Counted from the first letter of the stretch, positions 44,862 to 54,600 are shown. The stretch is DNA of 64,000 nucleotides from Alienimonas californiensis (GCF_007743815.1 NZ_CP036265.1:4533823-4597822), one strand, 5' to 3'. Made by a program: numbers and translations. Notes: generated by a model not told the origin, from the letters alone.

Positions 44862-45869
44862 CTACGCGGCGGCCTTCAGCGACAGCTCTTCGGCGTTCAG
44901 GCTGACGACTGCGATGCCCAGCCGATCGGCGAGGTCCATCATCGGGCCGCGGTCGATCATGATCGTTTTGCCGCTCTCAATCGCCAGCACGCGGGCGCCG
45001 GCGGCGTGCATCGTGCGGAGGGTGTTCTCGCCGACGGTCGGTACGTCGAAGCGGCGGTCCTGCTGCGGTTTGGCGACCTTCACCACGGTGAAGCCGCCCC
45101 GCCGACACAGTTCGCCGGCACGTTCGATGCACTTGTCGGTGCCCTCGATCGCCTCGACGGCCATCACGGCCTTGTCGGCGACGCAGACGCTCTGCCCGAC
45201 GTCCAGCCGGCCCATCTCCTTGGCGAGGGCCCAGCCGAAGCGGATGTCCTCCCACTGTTTGGGGGTGGGCTGGCGATCGGTGAGGAAGCCGTGCGGCACG
45301 AGAAGCTCCGGGGCGTAATCGAGGGCGGACCCGACGGTCAGGCCGCTGCGGGCAAACTCGGCAATCACCGCCAACAGCAGCGTGTCGTCCTTCTTGTCCC
45401 GCCGGGCGTGGTGAAACCAGATCGACAGCGCCCGCCAGTCGGGCATCAGCTTGAAAGCCCGCCAAGGTTCGAAGAACACCGTCTTCGTGACCTTGCCGGC
45501 CATGACCACTTCCCGCACGCCCGCCCGGCGGAACTTGCGGATCATGCTGCCGGCCCGGCAGATTGGGGCCTCGCGGTAGCCGTCGCAGAGGTCGGCCAGG
45601 GCCGGATCGCACATTCCCTGCACGCCGACCGCGAACACCTCGTGCCCGCCGGCCTTCGCCGCCTCGGCGAAGCGGAACGGGAACTGACCGGCGCCGGCCA
45701 GCAGACCGACGCGGCCCGGCGGCGGGGCCAGCAGGGGGCGATCGAGCGATTGATCGTCCGGGTCAGGAACCGCGCGCGGCAGGGTGTGGGCCGCCAGGCG
45801 AATCGCCTGGGGGCCGGCGGCTGGGTCGATCGCGGCGTCCATGCCGGCGGTGGGCCTGTCGGAGACCAT
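44862..45869 (-). CDS. lpxI: UDP-2,3-diacylglucosamine pyrophosphatase LpxI
   Basis: 335 residues, about 50 longer than most LpxI proteins owing to an N-terminal extension; the enzyme proper begins near VGLLAGAGQFPFRFAEAA (residue 54). LpxI hydrolyses UDP-2,3-diacylglucosamine to lipid X in lipid A synthesis. Family signatures: AGKVTKTVFF, LTDRQPT, SVCVADKAVMAVEAIEGTDKCIERAG with the conserved Asp, and RFDVPTVGENTL. It is 34 bases downstream of lpxD on the same strand, so the pair forms a lipid A operon. Its presence supports a Gram-negative type outer membrane. Confidence 0.93.
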   Translation of the reverse strand: MVSDRPTAGMDAAIDPAAGPQAIRLAAHTLPRAVPDPDDQSLDRPLLAPPPGRVGLLAGAGQFPFRFAEAAKAGGHEVFAVGVQGMCDPALADLCDGYREAPICRAGSMIRKFRRAGVREVVMAGKVTKTVFFEPWRAFKLMPDWRALSIWFHHARRDKKDDTLLLAVIAEFARSGLTVGSALDYAPELLVPHGFLTDRQPTPKQWEDIRFGWALAKEMGRLDVGQSVCVADKAVMAVEAIEGTDKCIERAGELCRRGGFTVVKVAKPQQDRRFDVPTVGENTLRTMHAAGARVLAIESGKTIMIDRGPMMDLADRLGIAVVSLNAEELSLKAAA

Positions 45870-45903
45870 GGGTCTGGGGGCAGTGCGAGGCGGGGGCGAA
45901 CCC

Positions 45904-46995
45904 TCAGGCCGCTTCGCGAAGGCTCAGTTCGGGTGCGGCGGCGGGGTCGTTCCCGGCTTCCATGCGTTCGATTTTGGCGGCCAGGGCCGCCACCTGCTTT
46001 TGCAGGACTTTGAGCGTTTGCCGCATCTCGGGCAGTTTGCGGGAGGCCATCATCACCTTGACCTCCGCGTCGGCCGGTTGGGCCGGGGCGCCGAGGTAGG
46101 TGCCGGGCGTCCGGCAATCGCGGGTCATGCCGGAACCACCGCCCAGGGTGACGTGGTCGCACACCGTGACGTGATCCAGGATGCCGGATCGTGCGGCGGC
46201 GATCACGAAAGATCCCGTCGTCACCGAACCGGCGATGCCGACCTGACTGCAGAAGAGATTGTGCGGGCCGATGTCGCAGTTATGAGCGATCACGACCTGG
46301 GCGTCCGTGACGGTGCCCTCGCCCAGATAGGTGTCGGCGACCATGCCGCGGGCGACGGTGGTATTGGCGCCGATCAGCGCCCCCTTGCCGACCCGCACGC
46401 CACCGTGGTGCGGCAGGTGACGATGGCCGCTGGCGTCGCTGTCGAACCCGAAACCGTCCTGGCCCAGCACGGCGCCGGCCTGCACGGTCACGCCGTCGGC
46501 CAGGTGCACGCCGTCGTGCAGCACGCAGTTGGGATGCAGGACGACCCGCTCGCCCAGCGTGCAGCCGGGGCCGACGAAGGCGCCCGGGTACACGACGCAG
46601 CCCTCGCCGAGCACGGCGTGTTCGGAGATCGTCGCGCCCGGGTAGACGGTGGCGCTCTCCGCGATCGTGGCGGAGGGATGAACGTACGCGGCCTTGGAGA
46701 CGCCTTGCTTGTCGCCGGTGCGGCGCGGGGCGAGCGTCGGCAGCAGGGCCACGAAGGCGGCGCGGGCGCCGCTCAGCGGAACGACGGCGCCGGGGAACTT
46801 CTCCGCTTTGCCTTCCAGGCCGGGCTCGACCAGAACCGCCGCCGCGGGACAGTCCGCCGGCAGCGACGCCGCCTGCGGGTCCGCCAGAAAGAGCAGGTCG
46901 CCGGGCTTGGCGTGCGTGGCGGTGCCCACCCCCGTCACCTCCACCTCCGCCGCGGAGGGCGGGCAGTCGGGCAGGAGATCGCCGAGGAGAGGCAT
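45904..46995 (-). CDS. lpxD: UDP-3-O-acylglucosamine N-acyltransferase LpxD
   Basis: 363 residues from the ATG at 46995; the frame is open upstream but the family starts here. LpxD adds the N-linked acyl chain in lipid A synthesis. The N-terminal uridine-binding domain (about 1-100) is followed by a left-handed beta helix of hexapeptide repeats (about 105-320), including the catalytic His238 in VIAHNCDIG and the downstream GSGMTRDCRTPG. The C-terminus (about 320-355) has a coiled-coil-like helix with QKQVAALAAKIERMEAG that would form the trimer tail. It is upstream of lpxI. Confidence 0.95.
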   Translation of the reverse strand: MPLLGDLLPDCPPSAAEVEVTGVGTATHAKPGDLLFLADPQAASLPADCPAAAVLVEPGLEGKAEKFPGAVVPLSGARAAFVALLPTLAPRRTGDKQGVSKAAYVHPSATIAESATVYPGATISEHAVLGEGCVVYPGAFVGPGCTLGERVVLHPNCVLHDGVHLADGVTVQAGAVLGQDGFGFDSDASGHRHLPHHGGVRVGKGALIGANTTVARGMVADTYLGEGTVTDAQVVIAHNCDIGPHNLFCSQVGIAGSVTTGSFVIAAARSGILDHVTVCDHVTLGGGSGMTRDCRTPGTYLGAPAQPADAEVKVMMASRKLPEMRQTLKVLQKQVAALAAKIERMEAGNDPAAAPELSLREAA

Positions 46996-47168
46996 GGCCG
47001 CTTCCCTGCAGGGGAGATGAGGAGAAGACCGCCCCGGCGTCTTGCGGGACAGGCTGAGAACAGGGTATCCGAGATCGCCGGGACGTGGAAAGGCCGAACC
47101 CGGCCGCATCCGATACCCTAGGCTCCCCCCGCCCCTATTTTTCGCGTCGACCCGTACGAGTCCAACCC

Positions 47169-47537
47169 ATGATCCGCGGCATCCGGGGAGCCACCAGCGT
47201 CGAGGCCGACACCCGCGAGGAAGTCCTCGCCGCCACCGCGGAGTTGCTCCGCGAAGTGCTCCAGCGGAACGACGTGACCGATCTGGAACGCGTCAGCAGC
47301 GCCTTCTTCACGACCACGCCCGACCTGACGAGCTGCTTCCCCGCCGAGGCGGCCCGCGGCGTGGGCTTCGGGGCCGTGCCGCTGCTGTGCGCCTCCGAGA
47401 TCGACGTCGCCGGCGCCCTGCCGCGACTGATCCGCGTGCTGCTCCACGTCGACACCCCGCTGGGCCAGCACGACGTGCAGCACGTCTACCTCCACCGGGC
47501 GAAGGCCCTCCGGCCGGACCTCGGCGAGGCGCAGTGA
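47169..47537 (+). CDS. aroH: Chorismate mutase, AroH class
   Basis: 122 residues from the ATG at 47169. This monofunctional mutase converts chorismate to prephenate for Phe and Tyr synthesis. The AroH fold is recognisable from MIRGIRGATSVEADT (Arg near residue 6), SAFFTTTPDLTSCFPAEAAR, VPLLCASEIDVAGALPRLIRVLLHV (containing the catalytic Glu and Arg residues, positions about 76-95) and the C-terminal HVYLHRAKALRPDL. It is divergent from lpxD by 173 bases and convergent with the DCC gene. Confidence 0.95.
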   Translation: MIRGIRGATSVEADTREEVLAATAELLREVLQRNDVTDLERVSSAFFTTTPDLTSCFPAEAARGVGFGAVPLLCASEIDVAGALPRLIRVLLHVDTPLGQHDVQHVYLHRAKALRPDLGEAQ

Positions 47538-47574
47538 GGCAACGACGCCCCGTCCGACAGAGTGCCGGCGGGAC

Positions 47575-48048
47575 TCACGGCAGGAACCGGGCGCGCTCCT
47601 GGGGGGTAGGCATCCGGCAGGATTCCTTCTTGCCCCAGATCGCGTAGCGCAGCTTGGAAATCAGCCGGTAGGCGACGTCCCGCACCGGCCCGGGGATCAG
47701 CCACAGTGCCCACGACGCGGCCGCCCAGCGACCGCCCAGCTTCCCCAGCGCCCGCACCACGGCCCGGGTGCGACGGGACCGGCCGGTTTCGTCGAGGAAC
47801 ACCAGCGAATCGAGGCACTCGCGATCGCTGCTCGGGAGCAGTTTCTCCGCCGTCTCGCCCTGCAAAGGGGCGAACCGCAGCACGCCCTGCGGGTCGCGGG
47901 CCATCAGCCAATCGACGGCTGCGTTGCACAGCCCGCACACGCCGTCAAAGAACAGCACCGGATGACCGTCGGCCGCGGCGGGCAGCCCGGCCCCCTTGGT
48001 GGGCCGACCGGCGGCGGGGGCGGCGGGGGACGTGCGGGTCGCGGTCAT
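47575..48048 (-). CDS. DCC-family (DUF393) thiol-disulfide oxidoreductase-like protein
   Basis: 157 residues from the ATG at 48048. The DCC signature is FFDGVCGLCNAAVDWLMARD with Asp35, Cys38 and Cys41, followed by RFAPLQGETA and the RTRAVVRALGKLGG helix region. Members have a thioredoxin-like fold and are thought to be redox proteins, though no substrate is known. The N-terminal 28 residues are Ala/Pro/Thr-rich. The last segment YAIWGKKESCRMPTPQERARFL carries a further Cys. It is divergent from the acyl synthetase gene. Confidence 0.9.
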   Translation of the reverse strand: MTATRTSPAAPAAGRPTKGAGLPAAADGHPVLFFDGVCGLCNAAVDWLMARDPQGVLRFAPLQGETAEKLLPSSDRECLDSLVFLDETGRSRRTRAVVRALGKLGGRWAAASWALWLIPGPVRDVAYRLISKLRYAIWGKKESCRMPTPQERARFLP

Positions 48049-48180
48049 GCGGGACGAACCGTCTGCGGCGGTCGGAATGAACCGCCGCGGGCTCAGGAGG
48101 CGCCGGGCTTCGTTGGGGCGGGGCTCGAGCCGCTTTACCCTGCGTCGTCCCCCCGCCGCCAGCCGCCCCGCGCCCTTCCG

Positions 48181-49839
48181 ATGCCCGCACCTTCGACCGA
48201 CGCCGCGCCCGCCGCGATTCTGCCGCCGTTGGGGCTGCTCGCCCGCTGCAAGGCGGACGCCGGCCGGTTGAAGGTCGCCGACGCCCTCGGCACGGAACTG
48301 ACCGGCAAACGGCTGCTGATCGGTTCGCTGATGTTCCGTTCGCTCCTCCGCAAGCATGTGCTGGCGGCGGACGAGGAGCACGTCGGCGTCCTGCTGCCCC
48401 CCAGCGTCGGCGCTGTGCTGGCGAACGCCGCCCTAACGCTCGATCAGCGGGTGACGGTCAACGTGAATTACACGCTGTCCAACGAGGTGGCGAACCACTG
48501 CCTGCGAGAAGCGGGGGTGCGACACGTGCTCACCAGCCGGGCCTTCCTCAAGAAGAAGCCGATGGAGCTGGACACGGAATATGTCTACCTCGAAGACCTG
48601 AAGGAGCGGGCCGGAGCCCTTGATAAGCTCAAGGCGGCCGCCCACGCCGCCCTGCCGCTGGGCCTGCTGACGAAATCGCTGGGGCTGGACCGTCTCGACC
48701 CGGACGCGACGCTGACCGTCGTGTTCACCTCCGGCAGCACGGGGGAGCCGAAGGGGGTCGAACTGACGCACAAAAGCGTCGGCAGCGTACTGGCGGCGAT
48801 CGAGCCGCTGGCCCACCCGGTGGAGGAGGACGTGACGCTCGGGGTGCTGCCGTTCTTCCACAGCTTCGGCTACACAGCGACGCTCTGGTGGCCGCTGGTG
48901 CATCCCGGCGCCGGCGTCTACGGGCCGAACCCGCTCGACAGCCGCACCGTCGGCAAGCTGGGGGAGAAATATCGCCCCACGATCACCTTCGCCACGCCGA
49001 CGTTCCTCCGCGGCTACCTGAAACGCTGCACGCCGGAGCAACTGGGGACCCTGAACCTGGTGGTCGTCGGCGGCGAACAGCTTCCCGCGGACCTGCGGGA
49101 GGCGTGGGCGGAGAAGTTCGGCATCGCTCCCACGGAGGGGTACGGCGCCACGGAACTGAGCCCCGTCGTCTCCTGCAACGTCCCGCCGGAGCGCCAACGC
49201 CCCGGCGACGTGCCGGGCCTGAAGCACGGCACGATCGGCCGCCCGCTGCCGGGCGTGCGGGTGCGAATCGTCTCCTCCGAGACCGGCGAGGAACTGCCGA
49301 TCGGCGAGGAGGGCGTGCTCCAGGTGGGCGGGGCGACCGTGATGAAGGGCTACCTGCACGACCCGCAGAAGACCGCGAAAGCCGTCCGCGACGGCTGGTA
49401 CGACACGGGAGATATGGCGCGGCTCGACGAGGACGGCTTCATCCACATCACCGGGCGACTCAGCCGGTTCAGCAAGATCGGCGGGGAGATGGTTCCGCAC
49501 CTGAAAATCGAGGAAGCCCTCCTGAAGGCCTGCGCCTGCGGGCCGGAGGAGCCGGCGGAGGAGGGCGCCGAGGCGGACGGCCCGACGCTCGCCGTCAGCG
49601 CCGTGCCGGACGCGAAGAAAGGCGAGCGGGTCGTCGTGCTGCACCGCGACCTGCCGCTGCCGGTGAGCGAACTGCGGGCGAAACTGAACGAGAGCGGCCT
49701 GCCGAACCTCTGGCTGCCGGACGCGGACGCCTTCTACAAGGTGGATGCGATTCCGGTGCTTGGGACTGGCAAACTCGACCTGAAAGCGTTGCAGACGCTT
49801 GCCGCCGAACGGTCCGCGGAGCGGACGCCGAAGGCCTGA
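48181..49839 (+). CDS. AMP-binding acyl-CoA/acyl-ACP synthetase (ANL superfamily, Aas C-terminal type)
   Basis: 552 residues from the ATG at 48181. The adenylation enzyme motifs are complete: P-loop FTSGSTGEPKGVELTHKS, YGATELSP, YDTGDMARLDEDGFIHITGR, SKIGGEMV and the catalytic Lys in GTGKLDLKAL. The pattern PPSVGAVLANAALTLDQRVTVNVNYTLS resembles the acyl-ACP synthetase half of Aas, which activates fatty acids for phospholipid repair; the acyltransferase and transporter parts of Aas are absent. Acyl substrate and carrier (ACP or CoA) are not determined. Confidence 0.9.
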   Translation: MPAPSTDAAPAAILPPLGLLARCKADAGRLKVADALGTELTGKRLLIGSLMFRSLLRKHVLAADEEHVGVLLPPSVGAVLANAALTLDQRVTVNVNYTLSNEVANHCLREAGVRHVLTSRAFLKKKPMELDTEYVYLEDLKERAGALDKLKAAAHAALPLGLLTKSLGLDRLDPDATLTVVFTSGSTGEPKGVELTHKSVGSVLAAIEPLAHPVEEDVTLGVLPFFHSFGYTATLWWPLVHPGAGVYGPNPLDSRTVGKLGEKYRPTITFATPTFLRGYLKRCTPEQLGTLNLVVVGGEQLPADLREAWAEKFGIAPTEGYGATELSPVVSCNVPPERQRPGDVPGLKHGTIGRPLPGVRVRIVSSETGEELPIGEEGVLQVGGATVMKGYLHDPQKTAKAVRDGWYDTGDMARLDEDGFIHITGRLSRFSKIGGEMVPHLKIEEALLKACACGPEEPAEEGAEADGPTLAVSAVPDAKKGERVVVLHRDLPLPVSELRAKLNESGLPNLWLPDADAFYKVDAIPVLGTGKLDLKALQTLAAERSAERTPKA

Positions 49840-49861
49840 GCGAGAATCCGAGCCGATCGGG

Positions 49862-49891
49862 TTGACGGAGCGGGGCGGGTTCTCCTATCGT
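49862..49891 (+). promoter_or_regulatory. Predicted promoter upstream of tRNA-Ala
   Basis: TTGACG (49862-49867), 18-base spacer, TATCGT (49886-49891). A seven-base-pair hairpin (49903-49909 with 49914-49920) lies between it and the tRNA. Confidence 0.4.
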
Positions 49892-49972
49892 TCCGCCCGC
49901 GACGGGTTCCCGTGAACCCGACGCGGGGCGGCCGTGTCCGACGGACGCCGAGCGGGTCAAACCGCACCTCAC

Positions 49973-50045
49973 GGGGGATTAGCTCAGCTGGGAGAGCGCC
50001 TGCATGGCATGCAGGAGGTCAGGGGTTCGAGTCCCCTATCCTCCA
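49973..50045 (+). tRNA. tRNA-Ala, anticodon GGC
   Basis: A complete 73-base cloverleaf with acceptor GGGGGAT/ATCCTCC containing the G3-U70 wobble that identifies alanine tRNA, D-arm GCTC/GAGC, anticodon stem CCTGC/GCAGG with loop ATGGCAT (anticodon GGC) and T-arm AGGGG-TTCGAGT-CCCCT. CCA is not encoded in full. A terminator follows 28 bases later. Confidence 0.96.
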
Positions 50046-50073
50046 CTGAATCGGTTCCTCGAAACCGTCGCCG

Positions 50074-50103
50074 ACCGCCGGACCTTCGGGTCCGGCGGTT
50101 TTT
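50074..50103 (+). terminator. Rho-independent terminator of tRNA-Ala
   Basis: An 11-base-pair stem (50074-50084 with 50089-50099) with a TTCG tetraloop followed by a T tract. Confidence 0.93.
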
Positions 50104-50165
50104 CGTGCGCGGAGGGGTCGGTCGGCGGGTCGGGCGGAGTCATCGGAAAATGGGCGGACGAGTGC

Positions 50166-50194
50166 TTGACACCCTCCGCCGCCGCCTCTACTTC
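50166..50194 (+). promoter_or_regulatory. Predicted promoter for the acidic protein and punA
   Basis: A perfect -35 TTGACA (50166-50171), 17-base spacer and a weak -10 TACTTC (50189-50194). The expected start is about 50 bases before the acidic gene. Confidence 0.35.
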
Positions 50195-50250
50195 GGAGCC
50201 CCCCGGCGGGTGGTCCGCCGTGGCGCCACCTTGCCGACGCTCTCGCCGCG

Positions 50251-50592
50251 ATGCTCACGGTTCAACCTGCCGCCCCTTTCGTTCCGTTCTCGACCGGAAC
50301 CATCGACCCCGACGTCGCCGCGATGCCGAGCGCCCGGCCGTTCGAGCTATGGGCGGTGATCGAGGACGAGGAAGAATTTGAGGAGGTCTTCGACGACGAA
50401 GACGACGAGTTCGAAGACGAGCTGGAGGACGAGGACGACGAGTTCGAGGATGAGGAGCTCGAAGAGGAGGACGAGGACGAGATCGACGAGGAGGAGATCG
50501 ACGAAGACCTCGACGAGGACGACGACTTTGAGGAGGAGGAGGACGAGGACGACGACGAGGACTTCCTCGACGACGAGGACGACGATTTTTGA
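50251..50592 (+). CDS. Small, extremely acidic Asp/Glu-rich protein
   Basis: 113 residues. Residues 1-36 are ordinary and slightly hydrophobic; from about residue 38 to the end the chain is almost only Asp and Glu, interrupted by single Phe, Leu, Ile and Val, with no Lys, Arg or His. The repeats are of the kind DDEFEDELEDED. No known domain. The frame is supported by its close fit in front of punA and by an upstream TTGACA promoter, but the opposite strand is also open through the same GC-rich repeats, so it could be misjudged. Similar acidic tails occur in bacterial RpoE-delta-type and histone-chaperone-like proteins, without evidence of homology. Confidence 0.6.
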   Translation: MLTVQPAAPFVPFSTGTIDPDVAAMPSARPFELWAVIEDEEEFEEVFDDEDDEFEDELEDEDDEFEDEELEEEDEDEIDEEEIDEDLDEDDDFEEEEDEDDDEDFLDDEDDDF

Positions 50593-50627
50593 GCTCCGTC
50601 CCCGCCTCCCCCGACGGCGCCGCCGTG

Positions 50628-51449
50628 ATGCCTGATTTGGCGAAGAAGATCGACGCGGCCGCCGCCGCCGTGCGCGAGCGGTGCGGGCGGACGCCGCGGG
50701 TCGCGGTGGTCACCGGCACGGGTCTGGGCGGGCTGGCGGAGGCCGTCGCCGTTGAGGCCGAGATCCCCTACTTGGAGATCCCGCACTTTCCCGCCTCCAC
50801 CGCCCCCGGGCACCGGGGCCGGCTATTGCTGGGGGAACTGGGCGGGGCGAGCGTCGCCGTGCTGGACGGCCGGTTTCACTCCTACGAGGGCTACACCCTC
50901 GCCGAGTGCACGTTCCCGATCCGCGTGGTGCGGGCGCTGGGGGCGGAGACCCTCGTGCTGACCAACGCCGCCGGCGGCCTAAACCCGGCGTTCGAGCTGG
51001 GCGATTCGATGCTGATCGAGGACCACATTGATCTGCTGCCCGGCAACCCGCTGACCGGCCCGAACGACGACGCGCTCGGCCCCCGGTTCCCGGACATGTT
51101 CGAGCCCTACGACCGCGGCCTGCTGGCCCTGGCCCGCGAAGAGGCCGCCGCGGCGGGGATGACGCTGCGGGAGGGCGTGTTCGTCGCTGTGCCCGGCCCG
51201 AACCTGGAGACCCGCGCCGAGTACCGTATGCTCCGCGGCTTCGGGGCGGACGTCGTCGGCATGAGCACCGTCCCGGAGTGCATCGTCGCCAAGCACTGCG
51301 GCCTGAAAACGCTGGCCTTCAGCGTGGTCACGGACCTCTGCGATCCCGACCGGCTGGAGCCGGTGGATATCGCCAAGATCATCGCCACCGCCGAGCGGGG
51401 CGGGGCGGCGCTGTCGGCGCTGCTGCAACGCGTCATCCCGCGGCTGTAA
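50628..51449 (+). CDS. punA: Purine nucleoside phosphorylase (trimeric PNP/MTAP family)
   Basis: 273 residues from the ATG at 50628; a TTG at 50589 overlapping the acidic gene stop would add 13 residues. It splits purine nucleosides with phosphate for salvage. Motifs: VVTGTGLGGLAEAV, the phosphate-binding region with APGHRGRLLLG, HSYEGY, LTNAAGGLNPAFELGDSM and ETRAEYRMLRGFGADVVGMSTVPE. The base-contact residue that is Asn243 in human PNP is Asp236 here (VVTDLCD), as at the matching site of MTAP, which may widen the specificity to adenosine-type nucleosides. Likely co-transcribed with the acidic protein gene. Confidence 0.93.
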   Translation: MPDLAKKIDAAAAAVRERCGRTPRVAVVTGTGLGGLAEAVAVEAEIPYLEIPHFPASTAPGHRGRLLLGELGGASVAVLDGRFHSYEGYTLAECTFPIRVVRALGAETLVLTNAAGGLNPAFELGDSMLIEDHIDLLPGNPLTGPNDDALGPRFPDMFEPYDRGLLALAREEAAAAGMTLREGVFVAVPGPNLETRAEYRMLRGFGADVVGMSTVPECIVAKHCGLKTLAFSVVTDLCDPDRLEPVDIAKIIATAERGGAALSALLQRVIPRL

Positions 51450-51459
51450 CGAACCGTCG

Positions 51460-51559
51460 GCGAGCGGTGGGCGTCCGCCCTCCGTGTGCTCTCAAAGCCG
51501 CCGCTCCGAACGGGGCGCCCGCCCACGGACACGGGAGGGCTGACGCCCCCCGCTCGCCT
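51460..51559. repeat. Long inverted repeat D, between punA and ileS
   Basis: Arms 51460-51487 and 51531-51559 pair over about 28 bases with three mismatches and one single-base gap (arm begins ggcgagcggtgggcgtcc). It occupies most of the 166-base gap between punA and ileS, both on the plus strand. Confidence 0.82.
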
Positions 51560-51615
51560 GTCTGGGAGCGGATCCGTACCATCCCGCCCCGCGCCTCCTG
51601 AGACCCGCCGCCGCC

Positions 51616-54600
51616 GTGCCGTCCCCGTTCCCCAAACTCGCCGGTCCCGACTTTCTCGCCGGGGAACACGACACCCTGCGGTTCTGGGAGCAGAACCGCA
51701 CCTTCGATCAGCTCCGCGATCAGACGGAGCAGGGCGAACCGTGGACGTTCCTCGACGGCCCGATGACGGCCAACAACCCCATGGGCGTGCACCACGCCTG
51801 GGGCCGCACCTACAAGGACGCCTTCCGCCGCTTTCACGCGATGAACGGCCGGAAGTGCTGGTGGCAGAACGGCTTCGACTGTCAGGGCCTCTGGGTCGAG
51901 GTCGAGGTGCAGAAGGAGTTCGGCCTGCAATCCAAGGCGGACATCCAGGCCTTCGGCGTCGACCGCTTCGTCACGGAGTGCAAGAAGCGAGTGCTGCGGT
52001 TCGCCGCCCGGCAGACGGAGCAGTCGGTTCGCCTCGGCTACTGGATGGACTGGGACGACCCGGACGAACTGCGGCGGTTGGCCGACGCCCTCGGCGAGAG
52101 CCGGGAGGTCTCCTACAAAACGGCCTCCGGCGAGGTCGTCACCGGGCACCCGGAGGAGATCACCGCCCGGCTCGGTTCCCCCCGCGACGCCGCGGGCTGG
52201 GGCGGGAGCTACTTCACGTTCTCCACAGAGAACAACGAGACGATCTGGTCCTTCCTCAAGAAGTGCCACGAGCGCGGCAAGGTCTACCGCGGCAACGACG
52301 TGATGCCCTGGGGCGGCACCGCCGGTTCGGCTTACTCCCAGATGGAAGTCGCCGACGGCCGCAAGCTGACGACCCACCGCAGCGTGTTCGTCCGCTTCCC
52401 GATCCGCGGTCGGGAGAACGAGTACCTGCTCGCCTGGACGACCACCCCCTGGACGCTGACCAGCAACGTCGCCTGCGCCGTCGCCGGCGATCTGGACTAC
52501 GCCCGGGTGAAGCTGAACCGGGACGGCGCGATCCTGCACGTCGCCGCCGAGGCGCTGAACAACCAGCGGCTCGCCAAAGAGTTTAAGGAAGGCTTCGGCG
52601 GCGACGGCCCCTGGCCGGAGGGCGTCCCGAAGCTGAAGACGCTCGCCCAGATCTTCAAGGAACAGGGCGGCTACGAGGTCGTCGGCACGGTCAAGGGTTC
52701 CGAACTGATCGGCCTGCAATACGACGGCCCGTTCGACGCGTTGCCCGCCCAGCAGTCGCCCGGCGGGTTTCCCGTGGAGCCGGGTGGGGAAGGGGAGCCG
52801 TCGGCGGCGGAGGCCCACCGGGTCATCGACGGCGGCCGGGACAGCCGGGGCAGCTCCGTCGTCACCGCGGCGGAGGGTACGGGCATCGTGCACACCGCCC
52901 CCGGCTGCGGCGATATCGACCACAAACTCGGCGAGCAGCACGGCCTGCCGATCGTCGCCCCGCTGGACGAGGCCGGCCGCTTCGTCGAGGGCTTCGGCGA
53001 GTTCACCGGCCTGGCCGCCTACGAGCCGGACGCCGCCGCGTTGGTCCTGACTCGGCTGAAGGAAAGCGGCTTCCACGTCGCCGACGAGCTCTACCCGCAC
53101 GTCTACCCGCACTGCTGGCGGACCGGCGAGGAGCTGATCTTCCGCCTGGTCGACGAATGGCTGATCCGCATGGATTGGCGGGACGAAATCAAGGAGGTCG
53201 TCAAGACGATCGACTGGCGGCCGGAGAGCATCGACGGCGAACGGCGCGAGCTGGAATGGCTCGAAAACATGCGGGACTGGATGGTCTCCAAGAAGCGGTT
53301 CTGGGGTCTGGCGCTGCCGATCTGGGCCGACCCGGAGAGCGGCGAGTTCGAGGTGATCGGTTCGCTGGACGAACTGAAGGAGCGGGCCGTCGAGGGCTGG
53401 GACGGCTTCGAGGGCCGCACCCCGCACAAGCCCTGGATCGACGGGGTGAAGATCCAATCGTCCACCACCGGCAAGCTGCTCAGCCGCGTGCCGGACGTGG
53501 GCAACCCCTGGCTGGACGCCGGCATCACGCCGTTCAGCACGACCGGCTACAACGTCGACCGGGGGGAGTGGGAGAAGCTCTACCCGTTCGATCTGGTCAG
53601 CGAGAGCTTCCCCGGCCAGTTCCGCAACTGGTTCTATTCCCTGCTGGCCCTCGGCACGATGATGCGCCACGGGGAGGCGACGCCGGAGGAGAAACGGCCG
53701 TTCAAGGCCCTGTTCGGCTACAAGCTGGTCCTGGACGAAACCGGCCGGGCGATGCACAAGAGCGACGGCACCGCGATCTGGTTCGAGGAGGCCGCGGAGC
53801 AACTGGGCGTCGACACGATGCGGTGGATGTACCTCGCCCAGGACCCCGCCCGGGACCTGCGGTTCGGCACCCGCCACCCGGACAGCCCGGTCCCGCTGGC
53901 GACGCCCGAGGGCACGATCCAACAGACCCGCGAGGGCTTCCCCACCTGCGAGGTCACCAGCGGCCCGGCGGACGAGACCCGGCGCCGGGTGCTGATCCCG
54001 CTGTGGAACTGCCTGACGTTCTTCACCGAATACGCCCGGGCAGACGGCTTCGAGATCACCCACAAGACCGTCGTCGGGCTGAAGGACTGCCCGGAGATCG
54101 ACCGCTGGCTGATCGCCCGACTGCGGGAGACGATCGCCGAAGTGACGGAGGGGTACGAGGACTACCGCCCCGCCGACGCCTGCGGGGCCGTCGAAGCCTT
54201 TCTCGACGACCTGTCGAACTGGTACATCCGCCGAAATCGGCGGCGGTTCTGGCGGACGGCGGACGCGTCCGGTCCCCAGGCGGATACGGACAAGCGGGCG
54301 GCGTATCTCACGCTGTACTCCGCATTGGTCACGCTGGCGAAGCTGGTCGCTCCGTCGATGCCGTTCCTCGCCGAACGCATCTATCAGGCGCTCGTTATCG
54401 CGCAAAATGCGGGGACGCCGAAGGGCGAGCGGCCGCCGCACAGCGTGCACCTCTGCCCGTTTCCGAAGGTCAGCGACCACCCCGCAGACCCGGACGCCAC
54501 CCTCACGGCCCGCATGGCCGCCGCCCAGGCGGCGGTGCGACTGGGGCACCGGTTGCGGGAGGAAACGGGCCATCGCGTGCGGCAACCGTTGCCGGAGTTG

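Noticed and set aside
50255-50719. Ser/Arg-rich frames antisense or alternative to the acidic protein
   Set aside because: These are complements of the GA-rich repeat (poly-Ser, poly-Arg); they lack starts or neighbours that fit, whereas the plus frame fits the gap before punA.
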